In this document: piece after piece, positions 43,820-52,880 of the stretch
How the letters are laid out: the number at the start of each line of letters is the position of its first letter
Position numbering within the stretch: position 1 is the stretch's first letter
NCBI RefSeq assembly: GCF_004151235.1
Contig: NZ_JUIV01000005.1
Location: forward strand, 1-64,000
Direction: 5' to 3'
DNA length: 64,000 nucleotides
Source: Flavobacterium anhuiense
Lineage (GTDB): Bacteria; Bacteroidota; Bacteroidia; Flavobacteriales; Flavobacteriaceae
Made by a program: the position numbers and the translations under genes
The notes under the pieces: model-generated
Seen by the model: the letters and a program-made list of their open reading frames with translations, nothing else
The model's database searches: none
What the model was told of the DNA's origin: nothing

Positions 43820-44341
43820 ATGGACACTTTAAAAATAACCAAAGCCACAACAGATGACATTTTAAAGCTTCAAGCAATTGGCAGACAAACCTTTTCTGAA
43901 ACTTTTGCCGATGTCAACAGCGAAGAAAATATGAAAAAATATCTGGACGAAAGTTTCGCTACAGCAAAACTGACAGCAGAATTAAACAATCTTTCATCTT
44001 ATTTTTATTTAGCTGTTTTAGACGAAAAAGTCGTTGGTTATTTGAAATTGAATACTGCAGAAGCTCAAACCGAAAAAGAAGATTTAAATGCCTTAGAAAT
44101 AGAACGTATTTATGTCGCAAAAGAATTTCACGGCAAAAAAGTCGCACAAGCATTATATGCTCAGGCAGAAAAAATCGCCGAAGAAATTAAGGCAACCTAT
44201 ATGTGGCTTGGCGTTTGGGAAAAGAATTTTAGAGCCGTTAGCTTCTACACTAAAAATGGTTTCGTACAATTTGACACACATATTTTTAGATTAGGAGATG
44301 ACGAACAAACCGATTTAATGATGAAAAAAGCATTGATTTAA
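43820..44341 (+). CDS. GNAT-family N-acetyltransferase
   Basis: This 173-residue acetyltransferase has the acetyl-CoA-binding pattern LEIERIYVAKEFHGKKVAQALY and the late motif WLGVWEKNFRAVSFYTKNGFV. It begins with an N-terminal region TDDILKLQAIGRQTFSETFAD typical of the amino-acid/polyamine-like subgroup. It is one nucleotide upstream of the EamA gene, so both are co-translated. The pairing suggests modification and export of related metabolites, which is inference. Confidence 0.88.
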   Translation: MDTLKITKATTDDILKLQAIGRQTFSETFADVNSEENMKKYLDESFATAKLTAELNNLSSYFYLAVLDEKVVGYLKLNTAEAQTEKEDLNALEIERIYVAKEFHGKKVAQALYAQAEKIAEEIKATYMWLGVWEKNFRAVSFYTKNGFVQFDTHIFRLGDDEQTDLMMKKALI

Positions 44342-44342
44342 A

Positions 44343-45230
44343 ATGGAAAGAAGACAACTTTTATTGTTTTTATTAATTCTTGGCACTGCATTTTGGGGAG
44401 TATCTTACTCTGTTACCAAAATGGCAATTGGCAACTATTCGCTAAACGTATTTCTATTTTATCGCTTCCTTCTCGCTGTAATGGTATTGAGTATCATTTT
44501 TTGGAAATATGTGAAAGACATCAATCGAGAAGCTATTAAAACAGGTTTTATTTTAGCTGTTCCAATGTTTTTAGGCATTCAATTACAAACTGTTGGACTT
44601 AAATATACAGATGCTTCCCAATGCTCTTTTATTGCAGGATTAACCGTAATTATTATTCCGTTATTAAAACTAGCAATTTATAAAACCAACGCTTCACTAA
44701 AAATCTGGATTGCCGCTTTGACGGCTTTAACTGGGTTATTTATTATTGCCATTCAGGATAAATTTACCATAAACTTCGGAGATTTATTTACCATTGCGGG
44801 AGCCTTTGCTTTTGCAGTTTATTTGATTGCTGTTGAAAAACATTCGGCCACCAAAAACCTCTTATATTCTATTGTTCCAATGTTTGCGTTTTGTGCGCTT
44901 TTTACTTTTTTTATTGCACTAACAGACAGTACATCAGAATGGTTTCCTCAAAACAATACGTTTTGGATGGGCGTAATTTATTGTGCTTTGTTTTCTACCG
45001 CTTTTATGTATACGGTTTCAAACATTTCGCAACGTTATTTATCGGCAGAACGTGTGGCGGTAATTTATTTGTTTGAACCTGTTTTTGGCGCAATTGGAGC
45101 TTTCTTTATTTTGGGAGAAAACCTTTCTTGGCGACTGCTTTTAGGCGGAACTTTAATTTTTTCTGCCACTATTATTTCTGAGGTGAATTTTAAAAGTGAA
45201 AAACTAAAGCTGTTGATTAGAAAAAACTGA
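44343..45230 (+). CDS. EamA (DMT) family exporter
   Basis: This 295-residue protein has ten transmembrane segments in two five-helix repeats, typical of the drug/metabolite transporter superfamily. The first repeat begins LILGTAFWGVSYSVTKMAI, the second has TIAGAFAFAVYLIAVEKHSATKN and VIYLFEPVFGAIGAFFILGENLSW. Substrate cannot be deduced. It is the second gene of the operon with GNAT and divergent from LysR. A long inverted repeat follows and probably terminates transcription. Confidence 0.9.
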   Translation: MERRQLLLFLLILGTAFWGVSYSVTKMAIGNYSLNVFLFYRFLLAVMVLSIIFWKYVKDINREAIKTGFILAVPMFLGIQLQTVGLKYTDASQCSFIAGLTVIIIPLLKLAIYKTNASLKIWIAALTALTGLFIIAIQDKFTINFGDLFTIAGAFAFAVYLIAVEKHSATKNLLYSIVPMFAFCALFTFFIALTDSTSEWFPQNNTFWMGVIYCALFSTAFMYTVSNISQRYLSAERVAVIYLFEPVFGAIGAFFILGENLSWRLLLGGTLIFSATIISEVNFKSEKLKLLIRKN

Positions 45231-45242
45231 TATTTTAAAATA

Positions 45243-45339
45243 TTTCACGCAGATTTAAAAGGATTTAAGCAGATAAACGTAGATTTTTATTTTAATAAAT
45301 CTTTTTAAATCTGCAAAAATCTGCTGAATCTGCGTGAAA
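45243..45339. repeat. CGCAGATT-family inverted repeat
   Basis: TTTCACGCAGATTTAAAAGG and its inverse ending in AATCTGCGTGAAA enclose a secondary stem AATAAATCTTTTTAAATCTG. It lies between two convergent genes (EamA and the histidine kinase) and is well placed as a bidirectional terminator. Confidence 0.78.
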
Positions 45340-45357
45340 AAAAATACATCTTTTATA

Positions 45358-46692
45358 TCAATCCTCAATCAAGCTAATCTCAAAAACCGTTTTTCCATTT
45401 TCACTTTTATGCGAAATATAACCGCCGTGTGCTTCAATAATATTTTTAGATAAAGTCAGTCCAATTCCTGCTCCTTCTGTTCTGGTGGTGAAAAACGGAA
45501 GAAATATCTTTTCTTCAATCTCTTTTTCAATGCCTTTTCCTGAATCTGAGACTTTTATAAAAATACGGTTGTTTTTTGCTTCCGCCGAAATCGAAATTTG
45601 TTTCTGATTGCTATTTTCTAAAGCATTAATCGAATTTGTCAATAAATTAATCAATACCTGTTCAACTTGTTGCGAATCTATATTTATCAAATAGTTTTGA
45701 GTAACACCATTAATCACTTCAATATTATTTTTCCTAAACAACGGATTCATAACTTGAATGCAATTTTCAACGAGTTGCTGTAATGACGTTTTTTCTTTTT
45801 TAGGCGAAGGAAGCATAGCCAATTTTCGATATCCTTCAACAAATTTCTGTAAATGATCGCTTCGTCTCAGCATCGTCTGCACGCTGTGTTTTATGTCTTC
45901 TAAGTCTTCTGTCGAAAGCGGTTCTTGTTCTACCAAATCTTCCAAATTCTGGCAGATCGAGCGAATTGGCGTGATGGAATTAAGCAATTCGTGCGAAATC
46001 ACTTTCATCAAGTTAATCCATGCATCTTTTTCTTTTTTCTCTACCACATTCTGAATCGAATCTAACAAAACAATAAAATAATCCTGTCCAAAAATTTCGG
46101 TTCTTGAAGCCTGCAAAACAAACGTCTGTTTGCTTTGTTCATTTATGCTAAGTTCAATTGAAGTTTTAATTTCATGAAAATCATCTTCTTCTATAATTTC
46201 GCATAAAGACGGCAGCTGGTTCTTAAGATATTTCCACTTGGAAACTTTCGGAACATTAAAATGGCTCGAAAAATAATCGTTCATCAAAAAAATACTCCAA
46301 TCACTTTCTTGTTTCTGCAAAATAATAACACCCGATTCTATATTGTTTAAAATCGAACGGTAAATAATATCTCTCGTAACCTGTTCGTTTTGTTTGTTTT
46401 TTAAGGTTTCATACAAAGTAAAAAGCTCGTTATATGTACTGTTGAATTTATGCTTAGAAAAATCGGAACTAAAATCATCCTGAAGTATTGATGAAATGGT
46501 TTTATTGTAGATTAAAACCATATTTCTAACATAAAAATACATTTCTCTTCCCAACAGAAAAACCATGCAGAGACCAAAAATACCTGTAAAGAGCAAACCA
46601 ATTCTAAAGAAACACAGCGACAATTCGATTCCGATAACGATAAAAATTAATCGCAGAAAAAGGAGTTTGTAAGTTTGTAAAGCCCTTAACAT
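45358..46692 (-). CDS. Membrane sensor histidine kinase, NtrY-like
   Basis: This 444-residue kinase has two N-terminal transmembrane segments (about residues 10-28 and 32-50) with almost no loop between them, so it senses within or near the membrane. A PAS-like region follows (about 110-215). The phosphoacceptor H-box is VISHELLNSITPIRS, the N-box is LINLLTNSINALENS, and the G-box is GAGIGLTLSKNIIEAHGG. It follows the NtrC-family regulator gene after 2 nt, so the pair is a two-component system with the regulator translated first. Confidence 0.9.
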   Translation of the reverse strand: MLRALQTYKLLFLRLIFIVIGIELSLCFFRIGLLFTGIFGLCMVFLLGREMYFYVRNMVLIYNKTISSILQDDFSSDFSKHKFNSTYNELFTLYETLKNKQNEQVTRDIIYRSILNNIESGVIILQKQESDWSIFLMNDYFSSHFNVPKVSKWKYLKNQLPSLCEIIEEDDFHEIKTSIELSINEQSKQTFVLQASRTEIFGQDYFIVLLDSIQNVVEKKEKDAWINLMKVISHELLNSITPIRSICQNLEDLVEQEPLSTEDLEDIKHSVQTMLRRSDHLQKFVEGYRKLAMLPSPKKEKTSLQQLVENCIQVMNPLFRKNNIEVINGVTQNYLINIDSQQVEQVLINLLTNSINALENSNQKQISISAEAKNNRIFIKVSDSGKGIEKEIEEKIFLPFFTTRTEGAGIGLTLSKNIIEAHGGYISHKSENGKTVFEISLIED

Positions 46693-46694
46693 AA

Positions 46695-48044
46695 TTAGTC
46701 GATATTTATATTAAATTTCTCCAAACGTCTGTACAGCGCACCCCTTGAAAGCCCTAATTCTTCGGCTGTTTTACTGATATTATTGTTGTTTTTAAGAAGT
46801 GCTTTTTCAACTGCTGCTTTTTCAACTGAAGAAAGCTGAATATCATCTGAGTTTTCCTCATAAGGCGTTATAGTTTCTAAATCCAAATCAGAAACTGTGA
46901 TGGTGTTGTTTTCGCAAAGAATAACCGCACGTTCGATCTTATTTTCCATTTCTCGAATGTTTCCATTCCATGCATGTTTTTCAATCTGTTCCAAGACTTT
47001 TTTATCAAAAGTGATTTCGTCACGGCTATATTTCTCAATCATTTTATCTAAAAGATATTCGGCAAGCGGAATTTTATCTTCGTGTCTTTCTCTTAGCGGA
47101 GGCAAAACAATTTCCATCGTATTGATGCGATAATACAAATCTTCACGAAAGTTTTTATCGGCAACTTCTAGTTTTAAGTTCAAATTGGTTGCAGTAATAA
47201 TTCTAACATTCAACGGTCTTGCTTTCGTTTCTCCTAATCTTGTTACTGTTTTCGTCTGAATCACTTGAAGCAATTTTGATTGCAAATGAAGCGGTACATT
47301 TCCAATTTCGTCTAAGAAAATGGTTCCATTTTGTGCCATTTCAAAACGTCCGGCTGTATCCGTTTTTGCATCGGTAAAAGCGCCTTTAGCATAACCGAAT
47401 AATTCACTTTCGAAAATATTAGAATTTAAAGAACCCAAATCAACCGCAATAAAAGGCTGATTTTTTCTTTCTGATTGCGAATGGATATGATGTGCGAGAA
47501 CAAATTTTCCTGTTCCATTTTCGCCCAGAATCAAAACATTTGCATCTGTTTTTGCCACTTTATCTGCGAGCGAATAAGCCTTTTTTATAATCTCAGAACT
47601 TCCTACAAAAAATTCTTCTTTTATCTCAACTTCCTTGCTTTTCTTCTGTTCTTTTCGAGCTTTATCTACAGCTTGTTTTACTGATTCTAGCAGCTTTTTA
47701 TTTTCCCAAGGTTTTAGGATATAATCAAAAGCACCCGATTTTAAACCTTCAACAGCTGTTTCTACTTTTCCAAAAGCAGTCATTAGAATTACCACCGTTT
47801 TAGGCGAAAGCGTTTTTATTTCTTTCAATAAATACAAACCTTCTCTCCCATCTTCAAATCCTAATCTGTAGTTCATGTCTAAAAGGACAACATCAATGGC
47901 ATTTTTTGCCAATAATTCGACAATATTTTTCGGATTATTGAGCGTATAAATGTTTTCAAAATACTTTTTCAGATAGACTTTTGATGCAAAAAGAATGTCT
48001 TCCTGATCGTCGATGATTAAAATAGATGCATTGGTCTTTTTCAT
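46695..48044 (-). CDS. NtrC-family sigma-54-dependent response regulator
   Basis: This 449-residue regulator has an N-terminal receiver with the phospho-acceptor Asp56 (VVLLDMNYR). The AAA+ sigma-54 activation domain (about 150-380) has Walker A GENGTGK and the sigma-54 contact loop GAFTDA, a common variant of GAFTGA. A Fis-type helix-turn-helix (KTAEELGLSRGALYRRLEKF) closes the protein. Two dyads at 48048-48084, directly upstream of its start, are its likely binding sites. They lie at a good enhancer distance from a sigma-54-like promoter of the divergent membrane protein/ABC transporter operon, which is the predicted target. Confidence 0.93.
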   Translation of the reverse strand: MKKTNASILIIDDQEDILFASKVYLKKYFENIYTLNNPKNIVELLAKNAIDVVLLDMNYRLGFEDGREGLYLLKEIKTLSPKTVVILMTAFGKVETAVEGLKSGAFDYILKPWENKKLLESVKQAVDKARKEQKKSKEVEIKEEFFVGSSEIIKKAYSLADKVAKTDANVLILGENGTGKFVLAHHIHSQSERKNQPFIAVDLGSLNSNIFESELFGYAKGAFTDAKTDTAGRFEMAQNGTIFLDEIGNVPLHLQSKLLQVIQTKTVTRLGETKARPLNVRIITATNLNLKLEVADKNFREDLYYRINTMEIVLPPLRERHEDKIPLAEYLLDKMIEKYSRDEITFDKKVLEQIEKHAWNGNIREMENKIERAVILCENNTITVSDLDLETITPYEENSDDIQLSSVEKAAVEKALLKNNNNISKTAEELGLSRGALYRRLEKFNINID

Positions 48045-48047
48045 TAT

Positions 48048-48084
48048 TGTTCAGTTTTGGACGAAAGGTGTCCATTATTGGACA
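48048..48084. promoter_or_regulatory. Two TGTCCA-N4-TGGACA dyads spaced 21 bp
   Basis: TGTTCAGTTTTGGACG (48048-48063) and TGTCCATTATTGGACA (48069-48084) are two copies of the same dyad with start-to-start distance 21 bp, so they face the same side of the helix. The second is a perfect inverted repeat. They lie 62-98 bp before the sigma-54-like element at 48146, the normal distance for enhancer binding by NtrC-type activators, and just upstream of the activator's own start codon. Confidence 0.75.
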
Positions 48085-48145
48085 GTTTGGATTTTTATCG
48101 AAAAATAATTCCTTAAAAATAAGGCGTTTACAAGGTTTAATTTAC

Positions 48146-48160
48146 TGGCACGAAAATCAC
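48146..48160 (+). promoter_or_regulatory. Candidate sigma-54 promoter of the ABC transporter operon
   Basis: TGGCACGAAAATCAC matches TGGCAC-N5-TTGC in the -24 part, but at -12 reads TCAC rather than TTGC. The GG and terminal C keep the correct distance. The next gene starts about 125 nt downstream of it. Confidence 0.5.
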
Positions 48161-48286
48161 ATTAGAACTTGTAAATCGTTAATAATTAACCTCTTTCGGA
48201 AGTAAAAATAACAAAATAAATAGCGATTACACATTGTAAATATTTTAAAAACCAAAAAAATAAAACAACCAAAATTATTATCTTTT

Positions 48287-49405
48287 ATGACCACTAATCA
48301 TTCCACAATTCAATCTAACTGGTTCTCAAAATTTTATTTAAGTTTTCTCGCAATTGTTGGCGGAGTAAACGCTTTACTTTTTGTGATATTGCCTATTCTT
48401 CCGTATAATCTCACAAAGTTTATAAATGCAGCTGGAATGTTGAGTTTATTGGCAGCAATTTTATTTTCGCTTTTCTTTTCATTTTATTGGAACTATAAAG
48501 AAAAAAGAAATAACATAAACTCCGAAAAATACAAAACTCTACTTATCGTTTTGTTACGATTTTGGATTGCCTTTCATGTTTGCATTTTTGGTTTTGAAAA
48601 GATTATAGACGTTAATTTTTCTTTTTCATATCACATAAATGATTCTTTGGCAAGTGCTCTTACAGGTCAAGAACTTACTTGGAAATACTATGGCTATTCT
48701 TATGGTCTTTCTATAATAGTTGCTCTATTACAAATTGCGGGAGGTATTGCATTATTATTCAGACGATCTATTTTACTCGGATTAGTATTGCTTATGCCGG
48801 TAATGTTCAATATTTTACTGATTAATCTATTTTACAATATTGGTCCCATTACCTGTTTTACCTCAATAATAATTATGCTTGGTTTAACATATTTGTTATG
48901 GCAGTATAAAGAAAATATAATTGCTTTATTTAATCATTCTTCAAAAGCTTATTCTATAGTAAAAAATAAAGCATTGCGTATTGCTGCAAGAGCCTTTTGC
49001 ATCATAATACCATGTTTATTTGTACTTTATTACAGCCATAAAGTTCAGCTTTCTAAAAGATATTTTGGAAAATGGAAAGTGGAAACCATATCGCGCAATG
49101 GCAAAATAATTCATGACAATGCCTGGAAAAAAGATAGTTCTGCATGGAAAACTATTTATATTGAAGAAAGAGAAAAGATGTTTTTCTGCCCAAATCCAAA
49201 TATGTATGTCGACAGTGCCTCTATTTATATGAAATATCGATTTGATGATGTAAAAAATACCTTTAAAGTAATTTCGTATGAAAGAAACTTGCAAAATCCT
49301 GATACAATTCCTGTTCAAATTAATAATTTCGACAGCAATTCTATGCAGTGGAATATGGTATTGTATAAAGACACAATCAAAATGCAATTAAAAAAAATCA
49401 AATAA
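48287..49405 (+). CDS. Polytopic membrane protein, DoxX-like, first gene of an ABC transporter operon
   Basis: This 372-residue protein has about seven transmembrane segments. The segment LLIVLLRFWIAFHVCIFGFEKIIDVNF and the later GIALLFRRSILLGLVLLMPVMFNILLINLFYNIGP resemble DoxX-type domains. A C-terminal soluble region of about 110 residues (SKRYFGKWKVETISRNGKII...) looks like a lipocalin-type beta domain. The role is unknown. It is the first gene after the predicted sigma-54 promoter and precedes an ABC ATPase by 31 nt. A role in envelope stress or peptide resistance is inferred from the operon. Confidence 0.65.
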   Translation: MTTNHSTIQSNWFSKFYLSFLAIVGGVNALLFVILPILPYNLTKFINAAGMLSLLAAILFSLFFSFYWNYKEKRNNINSEKYKTLLIVLLRFWIAFHVCIFGFEKIIDVNFSFSYHINDSLASALTGQELTWKYYGYSYGLSIIVALLQIAGGIALLFRRSILLGLVLLMPVMFNILLINLFYNIGPITCFTSIIIMLGLTYLLWQYKENIIALFNHSSKAYSIVKNKALRIAARAFCIIIPCLFVLYYSHKVQLSKRYFGKWKVETISRNGKIIHDNAWKKDSSAWKTIYIEEREKMFFCPNPNMYVDSASIYMKYRFDDVKNTFKVISYERNLQNPDTIPVQINNFDSNSMQWNMVLYKDTIKMQLKKIK

Positions 49406-49436
49406 TCAATCAATCAAAAATTAAAACAGTCAAATT

Positions 49437-50147
49437 ATGATTACCATTACAAAACTTTCAAAAGTATTTAGAACTGAGGAATTAGAAACTAAAGCATTAA
49501 GCGAAATTTCGTTAACCATCAATCAAGGCGATTTTGTCTCTATTATGGGACCATCTGGAAGCGGAAAATCGACTTTATTGAACATCATCGGACTTTTGGA
49601 CAGCGCTTCAAGCGGAAGTTACCAGCTTCTTGATCAAGAAATGGTGGGTTTGAAGGAAAAACAAAAATCGCAAGCTAGAAAAGAAAACATCGGATTCATC
49701 TTCCAGAACTTCAACTTAATTGATGAATTATCAGTTTTTGATAATATCGAACTGCCTTTAATTTACAGCAATGTTCCTTCTGCCGAAAGAAAATCGCGAG
49801 TAAACGAAATGGCAAAAATCTTGGGAATCGCACATAGATTGAAGCATTTTCCCCAGCAGCTTTCAGGCGGACAGCAGCAGCGTGTAGCCGTTGCAAGAGC
49901 TTTAATCAATAATCCGAAAATTATTTTGGCAGATGAGCCAACAGGAAATCTAGACAGCAGAAACGGAAATGAAGTTATGGAATTACTAACCGATCTTCAT
50001 GCCAGCGGATCGACAATTTTGATGGTAACACACTCCGATTACGACGCTTCTTTTTCGCAGAAAACCATCTTTATGAAAGACGGTGTAATCCTTTCTGAAA
50101 AAGTGAATCATAGAAATGTGGATGTTTTAGTAAATTCTAACTACTAA
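49437..50147 (+). CDS. ABC transporter ATP-binding protein, MacB/LolD-like
   Basis: This 236-residue ATPase has Walker [11 protein letters not shown]-loop [22 protein letters not shown], signature LSGGQQQR, Walker [13 protein letters not shown] and the switch His in MVTHS. The sequence pattern places it in the MacB/LolD/FtsE group that works with FtsX-like mechanotransmission permeases rather than classical importers. It pairs with the permease 4 nt downstream. Confidence 0.93.
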   Translation: MITITKLSKVFRTEELETKALSEISLTINQGDFVSIMGPSGSGKSTLLNIIGLLDSASSGSYQLLDQEMVGLKEKQKSQARKENIGFIFQNFNLIDELSVFDNIELPLIYSNVPSAERKSRVNEMAKILGIAHRLKHFPQQLSGGQQQRVAVARALINNPKIILADEPTGNLDSRNGNEVMELLTDLHASGSTILMVTHSDYDASFSQKTIFMKDGVILSEKVNHRNVDVLVNSNY

Positions 50148-50151
50148 AGTC

Positions 50152-52563
50152 ATGTTGAAGAATTGGACAAACATATTTATATATCATATTAAGAACAACA
50201 AATTCTTTACAACTCTTAATATATTGGGATTGAGCATTGGAATTGCAGGTCTAATTTTTGCAATTCTATACTGGAACGATGAACACGCTTACGATCAATG
50301 GAATCCTGAGAAAGATAAAATTTTCATTGCAATGAACGATTTTGGCGGTGGAAATATCTGGACAACAAATTCTCCAATTCCAGGTAAAATGCTTAATGCA
50401 ACTACTTCATATTTGGATAAATACTGTTATTTCAGAGTAAATTATACCACGGAAACTATTCAGTACAAGGGAAAAATTGAATTGGTTGACAAAATCTTTT
50501 CAGCCGAAAGGAGTTTCTTTTCTTTCTTTCCTTTTGAATTTATTCAAGGCAGCGCCAAAACGGCTCTTCATGATCGCAACAGTATGGCAATTTCTGAAGA
50601 AGCAGCTGCTCAGATTTTCAAGAATGAAAATCCAATGGGAAAACAAGTAAAATATGCCGATCAGATTTTTGTGATTCGCGGTGTTTATAAAATGCCTGAA
50701 AAATCATCTGTAATGCCTGCTGTCGTCACTCCTATAATTGAAGAAGAATTAGAAAAAAATAAAGACAACTGGGGTTTCAGTTACGGATTAATGCTTAAGA
50801 TAAAAAGACCAAGCGATACAACAGCAGTTATTCAAAATTTAGATAAAATATTTCTTGAAGATAATTACAAAAAACAGGCAAAAGCTGAAGGCTTGTCAAT
50901 TGAGCAGTTTATTAAACAATACGGAGATCCTATAAAATCAAGGCTTCTTCCGTTTACAAAGGCAAGACTTTATCAAGGAAATTCTGCTTTTCCAGAACTA
51001 AACGCCAATTTGCAGTTCTTAAAAATTATAGTGGGTTTATCTATCTTAATTTTAATACTTTCGATTGTAAACTATATCAATATGGCTACTGCAAATGCCG
51101 TAAGACGTGCTAAAGAAGTTGGAGTGCGTAAAATTATTGGAGCATCGAAAAATCAAATTATAGCGCAATTTGTTTTTGAAACCACATTGATAACTTTGTT
51201 TTCTGTCCTGCTAGCTATGGTTATTGTTGAACTTTCGCTACCTTTTTACAATTCGTTTTTAGGGAAAAATCTAATGCTTATTGGCGCTCAATTTTACTTG
51301 CAGCTTGTCTTGATTTTCTTTTTTGTCATTATTGTTTCGGGAGTTTTTCCTGCCGTGTATATTTCAAATTTTGAAACACTTAAAGTATTGAAAGGAAACT
51401 TCTCAAGAAGCAAAAGGGGCATTTGGCTCAGAAACGGAATGCTTGTTTTGCAGTTTTCTATTGCTACGCTTTTTATTATCGGGTCGTTTATTGTTTACAA
51501 ACAGGTAAACTTTATGATGGCGAAGGATTTAGGTTTTAATGGATCTCAGGTTATGGATATTTTATTTAAACCGCAAAAAGGAAAAAATCAATATGAAAGG
51601 TATAAAATCATTAAACAGGAACTGTTGAAAATTAAAGGTGTTGAAGCAGTTTCTGCAGGGATGTTTTCTATAGGAAGCAATGACAATTCTTGGCAAGGTC
51701 TTCACTACAAGGCAAACAAAGAAGTAATTACCCAACAAATGCCAATGGATTTTGGACAACTGAACCTTTTAGGCATCAAAATACTTAAAGGAAGAGATCT
51801 AGACCCTAAATTGGCGACAGACAGCATTTCGAGCGCTTTATTGAATGAGGTTGCCGCAAAAACACTTCAAGTTAAAGATCCTGTAAATCAAGACATCACT
51901 TTTGGAGGACAGAAATTTAAAGTTGTCGGTATTGTCAAAAACTTCCATTACGTCGGAATGGAGTACAATATCGCTCCAATGATTTTCTTTCATATCAATG
52001 CTTTTGACTGGATGTCAAATGACATGAGAAATGTTTCTGTCAAAATATCTCCTGAAAGAATGCCTGAAACGATCGCAGCAATTGACAAATTCTGGAAATC
52101 TAAAGTCGATCAGGAATATCCGTTTGAGTATGGTTTTGTAGATAAAAACTTTGCTCGAACCTATAAAAAATATCAAGATCAAAGAAATTTGTTTGCTCTG
52201 CTGAATGTTGTGGTCATATTAATTGCCGTTTTCGGATTGTTTGCTTTGGCTTCTTTTTCTATGGAAAGAAGATTACGAGAAATCGCCATCAGAAAAACGC
52301 TTGGCGCCGAAACCAATACTTTGCTAAAAGAATTATCCAAACAGTATGTCGTTTTCTGCATAATTGGTTTCCTTATCGGAATTGTCCCTGCCTATTTATT
52401 TATGCAGAAATGGCTTGAAAACTTTGCTTCTCGAATCGACATTCCGTTTCTGCCATTTCTAATGGCTTTTGTTTCGTTGTTATTTCTAACGCTGAGCATT
52501 GTTTTAGCAAAAGCTTATCAGGTAACAAAAGTCGATGTGCTGAAATATTTAAAATATGAGTAA
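50152..52563 (+). CDS. FtsX/MacB-type ABC permease with two modules
   Basis: This 803-residue permease has an N-terminal transmembrane segment (IKNNKFFTTLNILGLSIGIAGLIFAILYW), a large periplasmic MacB-type domain, three segments (about residues 280-410), a second periplasmic domain and a last bundle (about 680-800) with the FtsX hallmark ASFSMERRLREIAIRKTLGAE. Such two-module permeases with an MacB-like ATPase move signals or peptides across the envelope and often confer resistance to antimicrobial peptides. Regulation by the NtrC-family system next door is predicted from the dyads. Confidence 0.9.
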   Translation: MLKNWTNIFIYHIKNNKFFTTLNILGLSIGIAGLIFAILYWNDEHAYDQWNPEKDKIFIAMNDFGGGNIWTTNSPIPGKMLNATTSYLDKYCYFRVNYTTETIQYKGKIELVDKIFSAERSFFSFFPFEFIQGSAKTALHDRNSMAISEEAAAQIFKNENPMGKQVKYADQIFVIRGVYKMPEKSSVMPAVVTPIIEEELEKNKDNWGFSYGLMLKIKRPSDTTAVIQNLDKIFLEDNYKKQAKAEGLSIEQFIKQYGDPIKSRLLPFTKARLYQGNSAFPELNANLQFLKIIVGLSILILILSIVNYINMATANAVRRAKEVGVRKIIGASKNQIIAQFVFETTLITLFSVLLAMVIVELSLPFYNSFLGKNLMLIGAQFYLQLVLIFFFVIIVSGVFPAVYISNFETLKVLKGNFSRSKRGIWLRNGMLVLQFSIATLFIIGSFIVYKQVNFMMAKDLGFNGSQVMDILFKPQKGKNQYERYKIIKQELLKIKGVEAVSAGMFSIGSNDNSWQGLHYKANKEVITQQMPMDFGQLNLLGIKILKGRDLDPKLATDSISSALLNEVAAKTLQVKDPVNQDITFGGQKFKVVGIVKNFHYVGMEYNIAPMIFFHINAFDWMSNDMRNVSVKISPERMPETIAAIDKFWKSKVDQEYPFEYGFVDKNFARTYKKYQDQRNLFALLNVVVILIAVFGLFALASFSMERRLREIAIRKTLGAETNTLLKELSKQYVVFCIIGFLIGIVPAYLFMQKWLENFASRIDIPFLPFLMAFVSLLFLTLSIVLAKAYQVTKVDVLKYLKYE

Positions 52564-52580
52564 TTAGTTTGAGTTTTTGT

Positions 52581-52619
52581 AAAAAGCTGTACAAGTCTGA
52601 GCCCTTGCACAGCTTTTTT
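52581..52619 (+). terminator. Intrinsic terminator of the ABC transporter operon
   Basis: AAAAAGCTGTACAAG pairs with CTTGCACAGCTTTTT and is followed by further T residues, 17 nt after the permease stop. Confidence 0.82.
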
Positions 52620-52682
52620 ATGAAATTATATTCCGTTAGGAATATCTCGTTGGTAGAAAAAAAATAGTTACGTGTTTGCAAA

Positions 52683-52828
52683 GTGTCCTGTAGGGACACC
52701 TGTTTTGCGGAATACATGTTGTGAAGATAATCAAACGTTCCTACGGAACGTATTCTGTGAATCCATTAAAAATTCTACCAATCAGACATTCCTACGGAAT
52801 GAATAGGAACGGAATTAATTCTGTTCCT
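52683..52828. repeat. Cluster of four short palindromes
   Basis: GTGTCC/GGACAC (52683-52699), ACGTTCC-tac-GGAACGT (52735-52751), CATTCC-tac-GGAATG (52787-52801) and AGGAAC/GTTCCT (52805-52828) form successive hairpins. The shared TCCTACGGA core suggests a repeat unit. The block fills the 317-base gap 52564-52880. No gene is seen. Confidence 0.65.
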
Positions 52829-52880
52829 ATTTAATTTTATATTGCCAATTGAGTCTTCCTTTTACAGGACAATACATCTA

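Noticed and set aside
52400..52717. Minus-strand ORF of 105 codons
   Set aside because: It overlaps the 3' end of the ABC permease and the terminator and has no coding character.
52683..52828. Possible CRISPR-like array
   Set aside because: The units are palindromes of different sequence and spacing, without identical direct repeats or spacers.
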